A DNA stretch of 64,000 bases. Origin: Moorena producens 3L (lineage in GTDB: Bacteria; Cyanobacteriota; Cyanobacteriia; Cyanobacteriales; Coleofasciculaceae). Of this stretch, positions 36,074 to 45,231 are shown one piece after another. The DNA is taken from the NCBI RefSeq assembly GCF_000211815.1, contig NZ_GL890825.1, forward strand, positions 153,720-217,719, read 5' to 3'. Both the position numbers and the translations under genes were made by a program. The notes under the pieces are model-generated. The model had not been told where the DNA came from and made no database searches. It saw only the letters and a program-made list of their open reading frames with translations. Every line of letters begins with the position of its first letter. Position 1 is the first letter of the stretch.

Positions 36074-36973
36074 TTAATCTAAAAAGAGACAATCTTGTTG
36101 TCGTTGGCTTAGCCCGCTGGCAATGGCTTGCAACTGGTTTTTAGAGAAGATCATTCTCTCAAAGGTTGTGATCGGTCGTCTAGAAGTGTAGCCAAAAGTC
36201 ATTGAGTATCGCTCTGATCCAGTAGGTGGTTTCAGACGATGGAAAATGCTGCGTGTGTCAGTAAAAATTACTGTGCCGTAGGGTCCTGAGCAAGGGTTCC
36301 AGATAGATTTAGGCGCAATCCTTGCCATGTCTTTATCCGAGACAAAACCAGAACTGTAATAATTGTAGTTCAGGGTTTGAGCTAATGATGAGGTTAAATT
36401 TCTGGGAATATATTCAAAAGGGCCACCATCTAACCCCACATCATTCAAGTAGATAATGATTTTCACCATGCGATAGTCTTCTGGATCTACGTGCCATTGC
36501 CTGACATGTACTGGTTTTCCATCGGCAATATTCCTTTGAAGGGTTACACCAACAAAGAACACTGGAACACCAAGGTAATTTTCTACAATATCAAGCAATC
36601 GTTCGTTAAGTCCCCACTTGAAAATTTGTGGGTAACTAATTAGCTCTTCGCGATAGTTTATATAAGACTGAGTTTTCGGTATGGGCAATGCCCGTAATTT
36701 TGGTAATATATCCTCAGCATTATCTATCAGTTCCTTAGAGTAAATTCCTAACTCTTCTAAAGAAGTAACAAACGTTCCTTGTCTGTTTAGATAATTCAAC
36801 AATGGTAAATCTACTGGTGCTAGGGCAGGAAGGGAATTATAATGGTTTTCTCGTCGGAGGAGATAGTCCCCATAGTAGAAATTATGTAGCATCGGTATGC
36901 GGAAAGACTCTCTCTTAATTTTTCCCGGTAAACGTTTGGTCTTTTTTCCCAAAGAATTACCAATCAAAATCAT
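36074..36973 (-). CDS. Fe(II)/2-oxoglutarate dioxygenase-like (PhyH superfamily) protein
   Basis: 299 residues, cytoplasmic. The double-stranded beta-helix core shows the facial triad pattern: H-x-D in RQWHVDPEDYRMVKIIIYLNDV, then the distal His in TRSIFHRLKPP, with Arg (SERYSMTFGY) about ten residues later for 2-oxoglutarate. GGPFEYIPRN fits phytanoyl-CoA-dioxygenase-like folds. The substrate is unknown. It borders the polysaccharide locus on the same strand, but 1.3 kb of repeats lie between, so involvement in glycan or natural-product modification is speculation. Confidence 0.75.
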   Translation of the reverse strand: MILIGNSLGKKTKRLPGKIKRESFRIPMLHNFYYGDYLLRRENHYNSLPALAPVDLPLLNYLNRQGTFVTSLEELGIYSKELIDNAEDILPKLRALPIPKTQSYINYREELISYPQIFKWGLNERLLDIVENYLGVPVFFVGVTLQRNIADGKPVHVRQWHVDPEDYRMVKIIIYLNDVGLDGGPFEYIPRNLTSSLAQTLNYNYYSSGFVSDKDMARIAPKSIWNPCSGPYGTVIFTDTRSIFHRLKPPTGSERYSMTFGYTSRRPITTFERMIFSKNQLQAIASGLSQRQQDCLFLD

Positions 36974-38134
36974 AAAATCACTAACATAGTTCTACTTAAA
37001 TTGATAGAATACCATAATCAAATGTATAGGTTAATACTGAATAATTGCATTTTAATAAATCAATATTTTGAAGTTTATATTGCGGTGAAAAGTTTATAAT
37101 AAGCTAAGTTTATAACTATCTCTTATGACTATAAAATATCTAGCCTATCATCGACTATAAAGTCCGGTTAATCATTTCCCAAATATTTTTTATTTGGTAA
37201 TGGGTAATCGTAAACTACCAATTCCCAATTCCTAGCATCAGGGTCAGCATTCAGCAGTCAGCAGTCAGCAGTCAGCTTATTTTATTCAAAAGTACCTCAA
37301 GTAGTGTGGCACAGGCTTCGACTATCAGCCAAAGGCCTTGGCCTATGGCCACGCTACGCGAATGGCCACGCTACTTGAGGTGCTTATGCGCTATGGGCAC
37401 GCTACTGTTCGCGCAGCACCTCAAGTAGCGCAATCGGTGCTTTTAGGTGCGACCCGTGGCGAATTTAATAATTAGATGCGGAAAGCGCACCTTTGAATAA
37501 AAGAGGTAAGCAAAAGTTTAATCTGAGTTATAGCACTACGCATTAAGGTTAGGACATTTATAAAAGCAGCAAAAGCTATTATAATCAGCTATTGCTAGCA
37601 TGCTAGCATGCTAGCATGCCTGGCACGTAGCGCTATACCTCTGCTGCGATGGGATTCATAGTCTTTGGCTAAGAGTTAAGTTAAGATCTTCAGCCGTAAG
37701 CATTCAGCCGTCAGGGGTCAGCGGTCAGCTTAAAATAAAGCTCGTTCCCGTAGCGTGCGCATGGCCCAAACGATATAATTTAATAGTTCGAGATTAATGA
37801 TAATTGAAAGTCACCAGAAAAGTCCATTGCGCATTGCGCATCGGCGCACGCTACTTGAGGTGCTTTGTGGCACAGGCTTCGACCCTGGGACTTTGCTCAA
37901 ATTAAACTAATGCTTACCTCTTTTATTCTTAACGCTTTCCTCCTCAACCGTACCCATAGCGCATAAGCACCTCAAGTCGCGTGCGTGGCACAGGCTTCGA
38001 CCCTGGGAGGTAGCGCATTAGCTGATAGCACCTCAAGTAGCACCATCTGTAGCGCATAAGCACCTCAAGTAGGGTGCGTGGCAAAGGCTTCGACCCTGGG
38101 AGGTAGCGCATTAGCTGATAGCTGAATGCTTACC
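36974..38134. other. 1.2-kb gene-free repeat zone before the polysaccharide locus
   Basis: The first 200 bp (36974-37180) are AT-rich and may hold the oxygenase promoter. Then come GCAGTCA heptamers (about 37254), several AGTAGCG-CACCTCAAG units, TGGCACAGGCTTCGACCCTG in at least two copies (about 37866, 37986), a GGTGCGACC hairpin (37446-37491), tandem GCTAGCAT palindromes (about 37594-37618) and GTAAGCATT ends. No gene is supported. Confidence 0.7.
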
Positions 38135-38219
38135 TTCTGCCAGTAACAGGTGATATTCAAGTTCACTGGCTGAACCCATAGCAATTTGAAGAAAACGGGC
38201 TAGTTCGGCTTCTGACAAA
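38135..38219 (-). pseudogene. Fragment of a four-helix-bundle (S23/IVP-like) protein gene
   Basis: Read on the minus strand the 85 bp give LRLSEAELARFLQIAMGSASELEYHLLLAEG with no stop. The GSASELEYHLLLA phrase is typical of small four-helix-bundle proteins related to rRNA intervening-sequence proteins. Both edges abut GTAAGCATT repeat ends (…GCTTACC and GTAAGCATTAAG), so the gene has been broken up by repeats. Confidence 0.5.
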
Positions 38220-38220
38220 C

Positions 38221-38266
38221 GTAAGCATTAAGCTGACTGCTGACTGCTGACTGCTGAATGCTTACC
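38221..38266. repeat. Complete short GTAAGCATT-ended element
   Basis: GTAAGCATT at the left, three GCTGACT heptamers, AATGCTTAC at the right; about 45 bp. A minimal member of the family. Confidence 0.8.
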
Positions 38267-38286
38267 TAATACTTAAAGCCTCAAGC

Positions 38287-39516
38287 CTAATACCTAGTGC
38301 CTAAGTTAATACTAATCCCTGACAAAGGTAAGGAAACTTTCCCATAAGCATCCAAAAGTTTAGGGGCTTGATGACGCCACTCCAGCATCTCTTCCATCCT
38401 GCGTCTACCTTCTGCTCCCATTTTTTCTCTGAGTTCAGGAGAATTGAGCAGTTCCAGAATTTTCTCAGCAAACTCCAGCTCGTCATTAGGCGTAGCATAA
38501 ACAGATGCATTCTCTGCAGAGCGTCTTCCCTCTCGGAGGTCAAACTGAACAATAGGTTTGCCTAAGGCCATGTACTCCAAGATTTTATTCATAGTACAGT
38601 TTTCGTTGTAAGCCGATGTGGGAGACGGTTCCACGCATACATCGCAACTGGAAAGCCGCTCTAAAAGTGCTTCCCCGGTCTGAAATCCTGTGAATTCTAC
38701 AAAATCAGTCAGGTCAAGCTCTTTAGATAAAGCCTTGAGGGTTTCAGCAGCAGGGCCACTGCCAATGAGCATGAAGTGAATATCTTGGCGCTTCTTTTCC
38801 TGCACGATGTAACGTACTGCCCTCAGAAGATAGTCAATGCCCTCTGGTTCCCCCATCACTCCCATATAACCTACCAGATATTGACGACCTCTGCGGTAAC
38901 TCGGGTTTGAGGGCATAATCCGAAACCGTGCCAGATCAGGTCCACTGCGCACTACAAATACTTGCTCTGGTTTCTTCCCCCCTCGGGTAAGGGCGACCTT
39001 GCGATGGGATTCGTTGGTTGAAATCACCATGTCTGCTGTAGCATAAGTTAAGCGCTCAGCCCAGCGTAGACCATGATAGAAGATATCTTTTCGTCCATAC
39101 TTGGCGATGTACATCTCCGGAGCCAGATCGTGGTGATCGAAGATTACTTTTACGCCCCGAAACAATTTAAACCATCCCGCCACTAGGAAGATTAAATCTG
39201 GGGGATTGCAAATGTGGATAATGTCAAAACCCTGCTCTCGCCATACTTGGCAAGCTAAGCGAAATTGCCAATTTATAGCCCAGCTGTACTCTCGAATATA
39301 GCCAGTAACGGAGCTTTCTTCCGGTGGTAGGGGATGGCGATAAATATGAATCCCTTCAATGACTTCATAATCTTTGTCAAACCCATTCCCTTTGGGAGAA
39401 ATTGTAGTAACTTGATAGCCAGCTTTCTGTAAGCTAGTGGCTTCCATCCATACCCTTCGGTCAAAGGGTACAGGTAGATTTTCGACGATTATTAATACTT
39501 TAGAAAATGAAGTCAT
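38287..39516 (-). CDS. Glycosyltransferase family 4
   Basis: 409 residues, GT-B fold, retaining-type glycosyltransferase of the polysaccharide locus. The N-terminal acceptor half begins VLIIVENLPVPFDRRVWMEA. The donor half has VGYMGVMGEPEGIDYLL and the E-x7-E region VEPSPTSAYNENCTMNKILEYMALGKP. Donor and acceptor sugars cannot be predicted. AAGGA precedes the ATG by about 10 nt. It is the last gene (3' end) of the long minus-strand locus and is separated from repeats only by 20 bp. Confidence 0.93.
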   Translation of the reverse strand: MTSFSKVLIIVENLPVPFDRRVWMEATSLQKAGYQVTTISPKGNGFDKDYEVIEGIHIYRHPLPPEESSVTGYIREYSWAINWQFRLACQVWREQGFDIIHICNPPDLIFLVAGWFKLFRGVKVIFDHHDLAPEMYIAKYGRKDIFYHGLRWAERLTYATADMVISTNESHRKVALTRGGKKPEQVFVVRSGPDLARFRIMPSNPSYRRGRQYLVGYMGVMGEPEGIDYLLRAVRYIVQEKKRQDIHFMLIGSGPAAETLKALSKELDLTDFVEFTGFQTGEALLERLSSCDVCVEPSPTSAYNENCTMNKILEYMALGKPIVQFDLREGRRSAENASVYATPNDELEFAEKILELLNSPELREKMGAEGRRRMEEMLEWRHQAPKLLDAYGKVSLPLSGISINLGTRY

Positions 39517-39629
39517 TAAAATTTAGTTCCTTAATCAAATCAGTAAAACTAATCATTAAATATACTTTTAATGATAGATGCCGAAGTGATGTAAAATATA
39601 ATTGTATTGTTAATAACTTAAAAAGTTGA

Positions 39630-40925
39630 TCAACTTTTATCATCTAGGGGTGCTTCCTTCAAGGTTTTCTCAACAAGTACCGAAGAGCTATATATTTGTT
39701 CCACAACATTCTTAAATTCAAATTTAGTTGGTTGCGCCCATGCCCTTTCACTCAACTGCTGTCGCAATTCTGAGTTTTCTGCTAGTTCTACTAAGGCATC
39801 ACTAAGCCTCTGAATCATAGCTTCTTCCGTCAACCCATCCGTTTTTATCACCCGTCCACAGGTTTCATCCACTATCACTCCTGGTCCTCCTAAATCGAGG
39901 CAAACTACAGGTAAGCCATAGGACAAAGCTTCTATGACAACTGTACCGGAAGTTTCATGGAGACTTGGGAATAAAAAAACATTATGGTGTAGATAGGCTG
40001 AAATCAATTCTTTCTGATCTATCCAAGATATCCAGTCTACAGCATTCTGGATTCCCAACTGCTCGGTGAGTCCTTGCAGCCACTTTTCTTCTGGACCTCT
40101 GCCAAGGGCTGTTAAACGGGCATTCGGGATCTTATCGAGCAGCTGCGCAAAGGCTTTTAGCCCTAGATGTAAACCTTTCCAAAACAACAACCGTCCTACA
40201 AACAGAACCCGGAAAGTTTCTGTTTCGGTTGACTTTCGTTGAATTCCCTCAGGGATAGTAGTCATCCTACAGGGAGGCACATTAAAAATAACTTCAGATT
40301 TATGGCGATAAAATTTTGGAATAAGCGACCGTGTTTGCTCGGAGTCAAGATAGATTTTTGATGCCTTAGTAAAGGTCAAGTGCATCAGGGGATTAAACTG
40401 AATCCAGCTATTGGCTAGGTCACGACCAAAATCAAGGATTTTGCCCATCAAGGGGTAGCTTTTCCTGAAACGCCAAGGTGTTCTTAGTCCACCAGCTAGT
40501 GGACCCAAAATGAAAGGGAGTCCTAGAAAACCCATGAAGCTATAACGTCGCACACAGCTATTTGTGACATGATGCACACAATCAAATGCCACTTGCTGGG
40601 TCAATAATTTGGCAGTCTGATACGCACCCCACTGCCAGTGGAACAAAAGAATTTCAACGGTGATACGCATAGCAATAATCCCAAATTTATTTCCTTTAAA
40701 TATCCACCTATTAAAGGAAAAAACTGGTAAATTATGGTAATAAAAATTCAAATTATTGAGGGAGTTTTTAGAGATGAATTGCTCAATACTGGGCTGATTG
40801 TTGGCTTCAGTAATCACCCAGACTTCATGCCCCATCTGTGAGAGTTGAAGAACCCACGACCAACCAAGTTCATCCTCAGAACCTTTTTCAGGATTGCAAT
40901 TGAAAGCAGATATCAGTATTTTCAT
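39630..40925 (-). CDS. Glycosyltransferase family 4
   Basis: 431 residues, GT-B. N-terminus MKILISAFNCNPEKGSEDELGWSWV, with a loop of the type that binds the acceptor. The donor domain has VLFVGRLLFWKGLHLGLKAF and FPSLHETSGTVVIEALSYGLPVVCLDLGGP, the E-x7-E signature. It lies 113 bp upstream of the previous gene in the same orientation, so the two are probably cotranscribed. Sugar specificity unknown. Confidence 0.93.
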   Translation of the reverse strand: MKILISAFNCNPEKGSEDELGWSWVLQLSQMGHEVWVITEANNQPSIEQFISKNSLNNLNFYYHNLPVFSFNRWIFKGNKFGIIAMRITVEILLFHWQWGAYQTAKLLTQQVAFDCVHHVTNSCVRRYSFMGFLGLPFILGPLAGGLRTPWRFRKSYPLMGKILDFGRDLANSWIQFNPLMHLTFTKASKIYLDSEQTRSLIPKFYRHKSEVIFNVPPCRMTTIPEGIQRKSTETETFRVLFVGRLLFWKGLHLGLKAFAQLLDKIPNARLTALGRGPEEKWLQGLTEQLGIQNAVDWISWIDQKELISAYLHHNVFLFPSLHETSGTVVIEALSYGLPVVCLDLGGPGVIVDETCGRVIKTDGLTEEAMIQRLSDALVELAENSELRQQLSERAWAQPTKFEFKNVVEQIYSSSVLVEKTLKEAPLDDKS

Positions 40926-41098
40926 CTTAAATATTTTCCGAAAATGGTAATTAATTTTCTGAGCTGTACCCAGATCGGTTAGATATCTAGAGCAGTTGTT
41001 GTTATCAACATCTGAGCCAGGTAAGTTTTAGACAGAAGAAGCCTGAAGTCATCAAACTACATACCTATAAATATATATTAATGTATATATTTATGTTT

Positions 41099-42286
41099 TT
41101 ATTTTAAGACTGAACGATAGACCTCGCTCATAGAAGTCCAATAATTTTTGACATCTAGGGGAACAACACTCGTTCTTGCTTTAGCTCCTAAGGAAATTCT
41201 CAAAGACTTATTTTCAATCAGAGACTTCAAGGTATCTGATAGCTGTTCAATATCCCCTGGATTTATGATTAGTCCATTCTCTGCGTGAGTAACTACCTCG
41301 GGTATCCCCCCTACTGGTGTGGTGATCACAGGTAAGCCCCAACCCATTGCTTCCAGCAATGCCATCGGCAGACCTTCGTTGTAAGACGGCAAGACAAATA
41401 TGTTAGCTTTTGCTAAAAGAGCATCCCGTTGCCCTGAGTCTATCCCGCCAGGGACTTTGATATAGTCTCCTAAATCCAGACTCTCAACTAATTGACAGGC
41501 TTGTTCTACTTCTCCATCCCCTGCTAATATTAATTTTGAGCAGGTTTTATGTTCAGGAGGGAGGGAGGCAAATGCCCGGATCAGATCAAATACTCCTTTG
41601 CGTTGACCGATTTGTCCCAAAAAAACCAACATTATCTGGTTGCAGCTTGTGCGCTCTGGAATTTTCGAGGGGAACTCTACTGGGTTAGGAAGGATTACAA
41701 CCTGTTCTGCTTTTAGTCCGAAACTAGACTGGTAAAAGTTTTTCCAGCTCTGTGATAGAACAATCAAGTAAGCAGATTGTCGAAACAGCGAGCTAATTAT
41801 TCGTTTAGCCCATTGAGGCAGCCCAGTGTAAAACAACTTATACTCGCTACCATGGGCGTGCAAAACTACAGGGACATCAAACGCTAGTGCAACGAGCATC
41901 AAAATCATTTTCCGGAGCGTGCTACCCCTTTGACAAAAATGCACGTGAATAAGATCAGCTTTTTTTCTTGATAACTTCCACAGCAACTTGCCTAGAGCTT
42001 TCCCAAAAGCTAAGATCTTACGAGTAATTGATCCGTTTTCCCCATCAGTACAGGTAGTAGGAATGTGCTGAATTTGAACGTGAGAGGGTGCATTACGAAG
42101 AATAAGTTTCTGCACTGATGCGATACCACCCTTGATCTGAAGGTTGTCACCTAACATTAATACCTGCCATGCCACGACAGAAACAGGATTTTGTGTTTTA
42201 AGTTCTAAAGTTTTGTCTTGATTTGTGTCTTGACTTGTGTCTTGACTTGTGTCTTTAATTATGTGTAAAGACGGATAGTTAATCAT
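41099..42286 (-). CDS. Glycosyltransferase family 4 with repeat-derived N-terminus
   Basis: 395 residues, GT-B. The true family fold begins at about residue 43 (VLMLGDNLQIKGGIASVQ). Before it lies KDTSQDTSQDTNQDKT, encoded by a 12-bp tandem repeat, so either Met1 or Met44 could be the real start. The donor domain has VFLGQIGQRKGVFDLIRAF and PSYNEGLPMALLEAMGWGLPVITTPVGGIPEV. A basic RKKADLIHVHFCQRG region may contact the membrane. Specificity unknown. Confidence 0.92.
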   Translation of the reverse strand: MINYPSLHIIKDTSQDTSQDTNQDKTLELKTQNPVSVVAWQVLMLGDNLQIKGGIASVQKLILRNAPSHVQIQHIPTTCTDGENGSITRKILAFGKALGKLLWKLSRKKADLIHVHFCQRGSTLRKMILMLVALAFDVPVVLHAHGSEYKLFYTGLPQWAKRIISSLFRQSAYLIVLSQSWKNFYQSSFGLKAEQVVILPNPVEFPSKIPERTSCNQIMLVFLGQIGQRKGVFDLIRAFASLPPEHKTCSKLILAGDGEVEQACQLVESLDLGDYIKVPGGIDSGQRDALLAKANIFVLPSYNEGLPMALLEAMGWGLPVITTPVGGIPEVVTHAENGLIINPGDIEQLSDTLKSLIENKSLRISLGAKARTSVVPLDVKNYWTSMSEVYRSVLK

Positions 42287-42454
42287 AATTTTTCATAATT
42301 TTAATACTTTCAGGACTGCTGCAGTAACTCTACTTGTATGGTTACACGCCGTGTGCTCCTACTACCTATAGAGTTTCAAGTCCAGTTTTGGGTAAATCCT
42401 GACTTTAAGGCCCTCACCAAGGCTATAGGGTTAAATAGGTAGTTAAATCGGTAA

Positions 42455-43474
42455 TCAAATCCACTTTGTCCACCTGAGTGCCCAAACTTTTTCAACACCA
42501 TAAAATGGAGCTAATAGTAGTGTGAGTGCAACCCATACTGGTCCGACTATGTATAACCAAATACCGCCACGATGACGTTTGATAAAACCCTCCAAGGGAT
42601 AACGTAGTCGTCTATGCCAATAGGTTAGAGGGATCCATTCTTTGGTGTAAGTTTTGTATATCTGCTCTAATTCATAAGTGGCTTTTACACCAGCAATGCT
42701 GGTTTTATTATCACCACTTACTGGAGCAATGCTTAGCACCTCGTCGATAACGCGCCAGCGCACACCACAGGAGTAGAAATAATTAAATAGCTCAATATCC
42801 ATGGTGTACTCATAACTTTCATTTAAAGGTTGAGGTCGATCAAGCAGCTTGCGCCGATAAAAGCAGCTAGGTTGGTGAATTGGACAAGCAACAGCGATTA
42901 AGTCAATTTGTTTGAGTGTAGGAGCTTTGATGTAGATCTGGTTTTCTGCATCCTTGATCATAGGTCGTGAGCCTAATCCTAAGGGCAAGACTCGCCCAAA
43001 CAGGCTCATCCAAAAATTAGCTCCCTTGAGTGGTTGACCTAAATTTTCAGTCCTATATTCAATTTGGCTGCGACCAACTAGGACATCAATATCAGGTGAC
43101 TCGGCAAAGTATTTGCCCACTGTGTGCAAGGCATCTGGTGCTAGGAGGTCGTCACTGCACAGCCAATTAACGATATCACCATTACACTTAGCAAAACCTT
43201 TATTAATGGCATTAGATTGACCATTGTCCTTCTCACTAACCCACCAGGTAATGTATGGTTCAAACTGCTTAATTACCTCCACACTGTTGTCAGTGGAGCC
43301 GCCATCCACTACAATGATTTCCAGCTTGGGATAGTTCTGATCGATTAAGCTTTGCAACGTTGCACCGATAGTTGCTCCGCTATTATAGTTAGGAACAACT
43401 ATCGAAATGGTCGGAAGTTTGGCTAAGTGAGGGGCTTCTTGTTCACAAATGGTACTTTGCTCTGAATTTGTCAT
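42455..43474 (-). CDS. Glycosyltransferase family 2
   Basis: 339 residues, GT-A fold, inverting type. ISIVVPNYNSGATIGATLQSL starts the nucleotide-binding half, with EIIVVDGGSTDNS. The metal-binding acidic motif appears as CSDDLLAPDA. A C-terminal hydrophobic pair (GGIWLYIVGPVWVALTLLLAPFYG) suggests membrane association. Probably adds one sugar to the lipid-linked repeat unit. Sits in the middle of the polysaccharide locus. Confidence 0.93.
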   Translation of the reverse strand: MTNSEQSTICEQEAPHLAKLPTISIVVPNYNSGATIGATLQSLIDQNYPKLEIIVVDGGSTDNSVEVIKQFEPYITWWVSEKDNGQSNAINKGFAKCNGDIVNWLCSDDLLAPDALHTVGKYFAESPDIDVLVGRSQIEYRTENLGQPLKGANFWMSLFGRVLPLGLGSRPMIKDAENQIYIKAPTLKQIDLIAVACPIHQPSCFYRRKLLDRPQPLNESYEYTMDIELFNYFYSCGVRWRVIDEVLSIAPVSGDNKTSIAGVKATYELEQIYKTYTKEWIPLTYWHRRLRYPLEGFIKRHRGGIWLYIVGPVWVALTLLLAPFYGVEKVWALRWTKWI

Positions 43475-43594
43475 GGCTTACTATCCCGTTTAAATTAATG
43501 AAATAAATTAATAAAATAAACTTTTAATTATCAGGATAAGTTTAATGATATAGCATTTAAAATTATCTCATTAAACTTAATACTTAGTTAGTAG

Positions 43595-43690
43595 ATAGCG
43601 TTTATCGTACTTATGAGGTACAGTCAATTTTATTTCCCCTACTCCCTACTCCCTGCTCCCTACTCCCTGCTCCCTACTCCCTGTTCCCTT
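43595..43690. repeat. Partial ATGAGGTACA element (M3) with CTCCCTA/CTCCCTG array
   Basis: The left end GATAGCGTTTATCGTAC, TTATGAGGTACAG is clear. A 7-nt CTCCCTA/CTCCCTG array follows. The right inverted end is not convincing, so the copy is probably truncated near the 3' end of the O-antigen-ligase-like gene. Confidence 0.6.
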
Positions 43691-43733
43691 TACCCATCAA
43701 ATCTAGTTTCACATCTCAACTAAAAATGCTAGA

Positions 43734-44969
43734 TCAGACTTGGGCAGCTTTCATTAAGTGGCGATTTTTGACAATTCGACTCTGGTAAACACCTGCGGAA
43801 AGAGCGGTTGATACGTATACAGTCCACAATATGTCCTCGACAAGAATTGATGGTTCTAGGCTAAAGTTAGCAATACTGAAAAATATTAGGTAGAGAAACA
43901 TCCATAAAAATTCTATTTTTTTCCTTAAGCTTAGTAATTTAATTATCCTAAATAATGCCGTCAATAAACTAACCACAAAAAGTAAAACACCTAAAAATCC
44001 AAGTTGCAGAGCTAACTCAAGATAACCACTATGAGAATGACCATGTCCTCCATGGGCAAGCCATGTAGAGTTGATTACAGAGTAACCGGCGTCGGAAGAC
44101 CAGAATCCCTCAAAACCGTAACCTAACCAAGGTCGTTCTAAAATTCTCTCAAATAACAAAGTCCAAATAGGTAAACGCCCGTTAAATTCAAGATCTTTGC
44201 CTAGAGTATCAACTACTATGAATTCCAGGTTCCATAAAATTAATATAGATGCAACAAAAGCCAGTAGAGCTGAGACCATGTAAAGAAAAGTTTGTAACTT
44301 ATAGTGCTGTTTTACAAACTTGTGAAGGGGCAGGAGGGTAATCATAACTAAAAAGATTACCAACGCTGATTTTCCTTGAGAAAGCAGGAGCATCAAAACA
44401 GACAAGCTAAATCCAGCCCACCCTACCCAGCGATATTTCCGGTGGTTGAGGGCGGTCAATAAAGACATTATGGCATTTAGGGACATCAGACGAGCCAAAT
44501 GATTTTTATGCCTAAGGATACCCTGAGCGGGAGCTCCCCCGAAGCCATTACCTAGAGTGACCAATAAGCTTAGAATCGCCACTATGCCTAGCACCCATGC
44601 CAGAAGACGCATTTGCTCCTTAGGGTTATAGCGAGCTGCTAAGTATCCTCCGAGGGCAGTTGCACGTAACACAGCTCTAAGTAATGCTGGAATACCGGGA
44701 ACGGCAGACCATGCAATCGACCACACAGCAGTCCCCACTAAGCATAGTAAAGGTATATCCTTTGTAAAAACATATGCAACTCTTTTCCATCGCCAAATAA
44801 GTAAAAAAAACAAGATTAGATAGCTAGCAAGTTTTAAAAGCGTAAGTATAGAGCCTGGTATGTCAAGAAACATGCCAGAAAATAAGCAGATGCCAATCAG
44901 AAAAGGTTCTAACTTTAGCAAAAAAAAAGTTATTAATTGATTAGGCGATAACCTTTTTAAATTCACCAT
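43734..44969 (-). CDS. O-antigen ligase / Wzy-type polymerase-like membrane protein
   Basis: 411 residues with about ten to eleven transmembrane segments. The characteristic periplasmic loop is near residues 285-330: RPWLGYGFEGFWSS then AHGGHGHSHSGYLELALQLG. The H-x-G/S-Y-L-E pattern matches the Wzy_C/O-antigen ligase family. Such proteins either polymerise lipid-linked repeat units or transfer finished glycan to a lipid or protein acceptor in the periplasm; sequence does not tell which. It is the only candidate for this step in the locus. Confidence 0.88.
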   Translation of the reverse strand: MVNLKRLSPNQLITFFLLKLEPFLIGICLFSGMFLDIPGSILTLLKLASYLILFFLLIWRWKRVAYVFTKDIPLLCLVGTAVWSIAWSAVPGIPALLRAVLRATALGGYLAARYNPKEQMRLLAWVLGIVAILSLLVTLGNGFGGAPAQGILRHKNHLARLMSLNAIMSLLTALNHRKYRWVGWAGFSLSVLMLLLSQGKSALVIFLVMITLLPLHKFVKQHYKLQTFLYMVSALLAFVASILILWNLEFIVVDTLGKDLEFNGRLPIWTLLFERILERPWLGYGFEGFWSSDAGYSVINSTWLAHGGHGHSHSGYLELALQLGFLGVLLFVVSLLTALFRIIKLLSLRKKIEFLWMFLYLIFFSIANFSLEPSILVEDILWTVYVSTALSAGVYQSRIVKNRHLMKAAQV

Positions 44970-45034
44970 AAACTATCTATTAATACGACTTTTATAGCCC
45001 TAGTTATCTCAGGAATAATATCTCTCATATTAGT

Positions 45035-45230
45035 TATATAGCGTTGCTCGCAGTTATGAGGTACAGTCTTCTTTGACACTGATTCCCTGTCTTGATGCAG
45101 TCGCTGATGGGGGGAACCCCCAAGACCGCGCTGCATCGCTTAAAACCCTCTTTACTATTGCTAGCATGCCTATTGCCTATTGCCTTAAAGGGATAAGTAA
45201 TGTCCCTCACTCGTCCTGAGAACTGCTATA
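45035..45230. mobile_element. ATGAGGTACA element, copy M4, with nested CTTGATGCAG palindrome
   Basis: Left TATATAGCGTTGCTCG, GTTATGAGGTACAG; right GTCCCTCACTCGTCC, AACTGCTATA. A palindrome (about 45089-45140, CTTGATGCAGTCGCTGATGG...CTGCATCG) is inserted after CCCTGT, followed by ATTGCCTATTGCC remnants. It fills the spacer between two glycan genes. Confidence 0.65.
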
Positions 45231-45231
45231 A

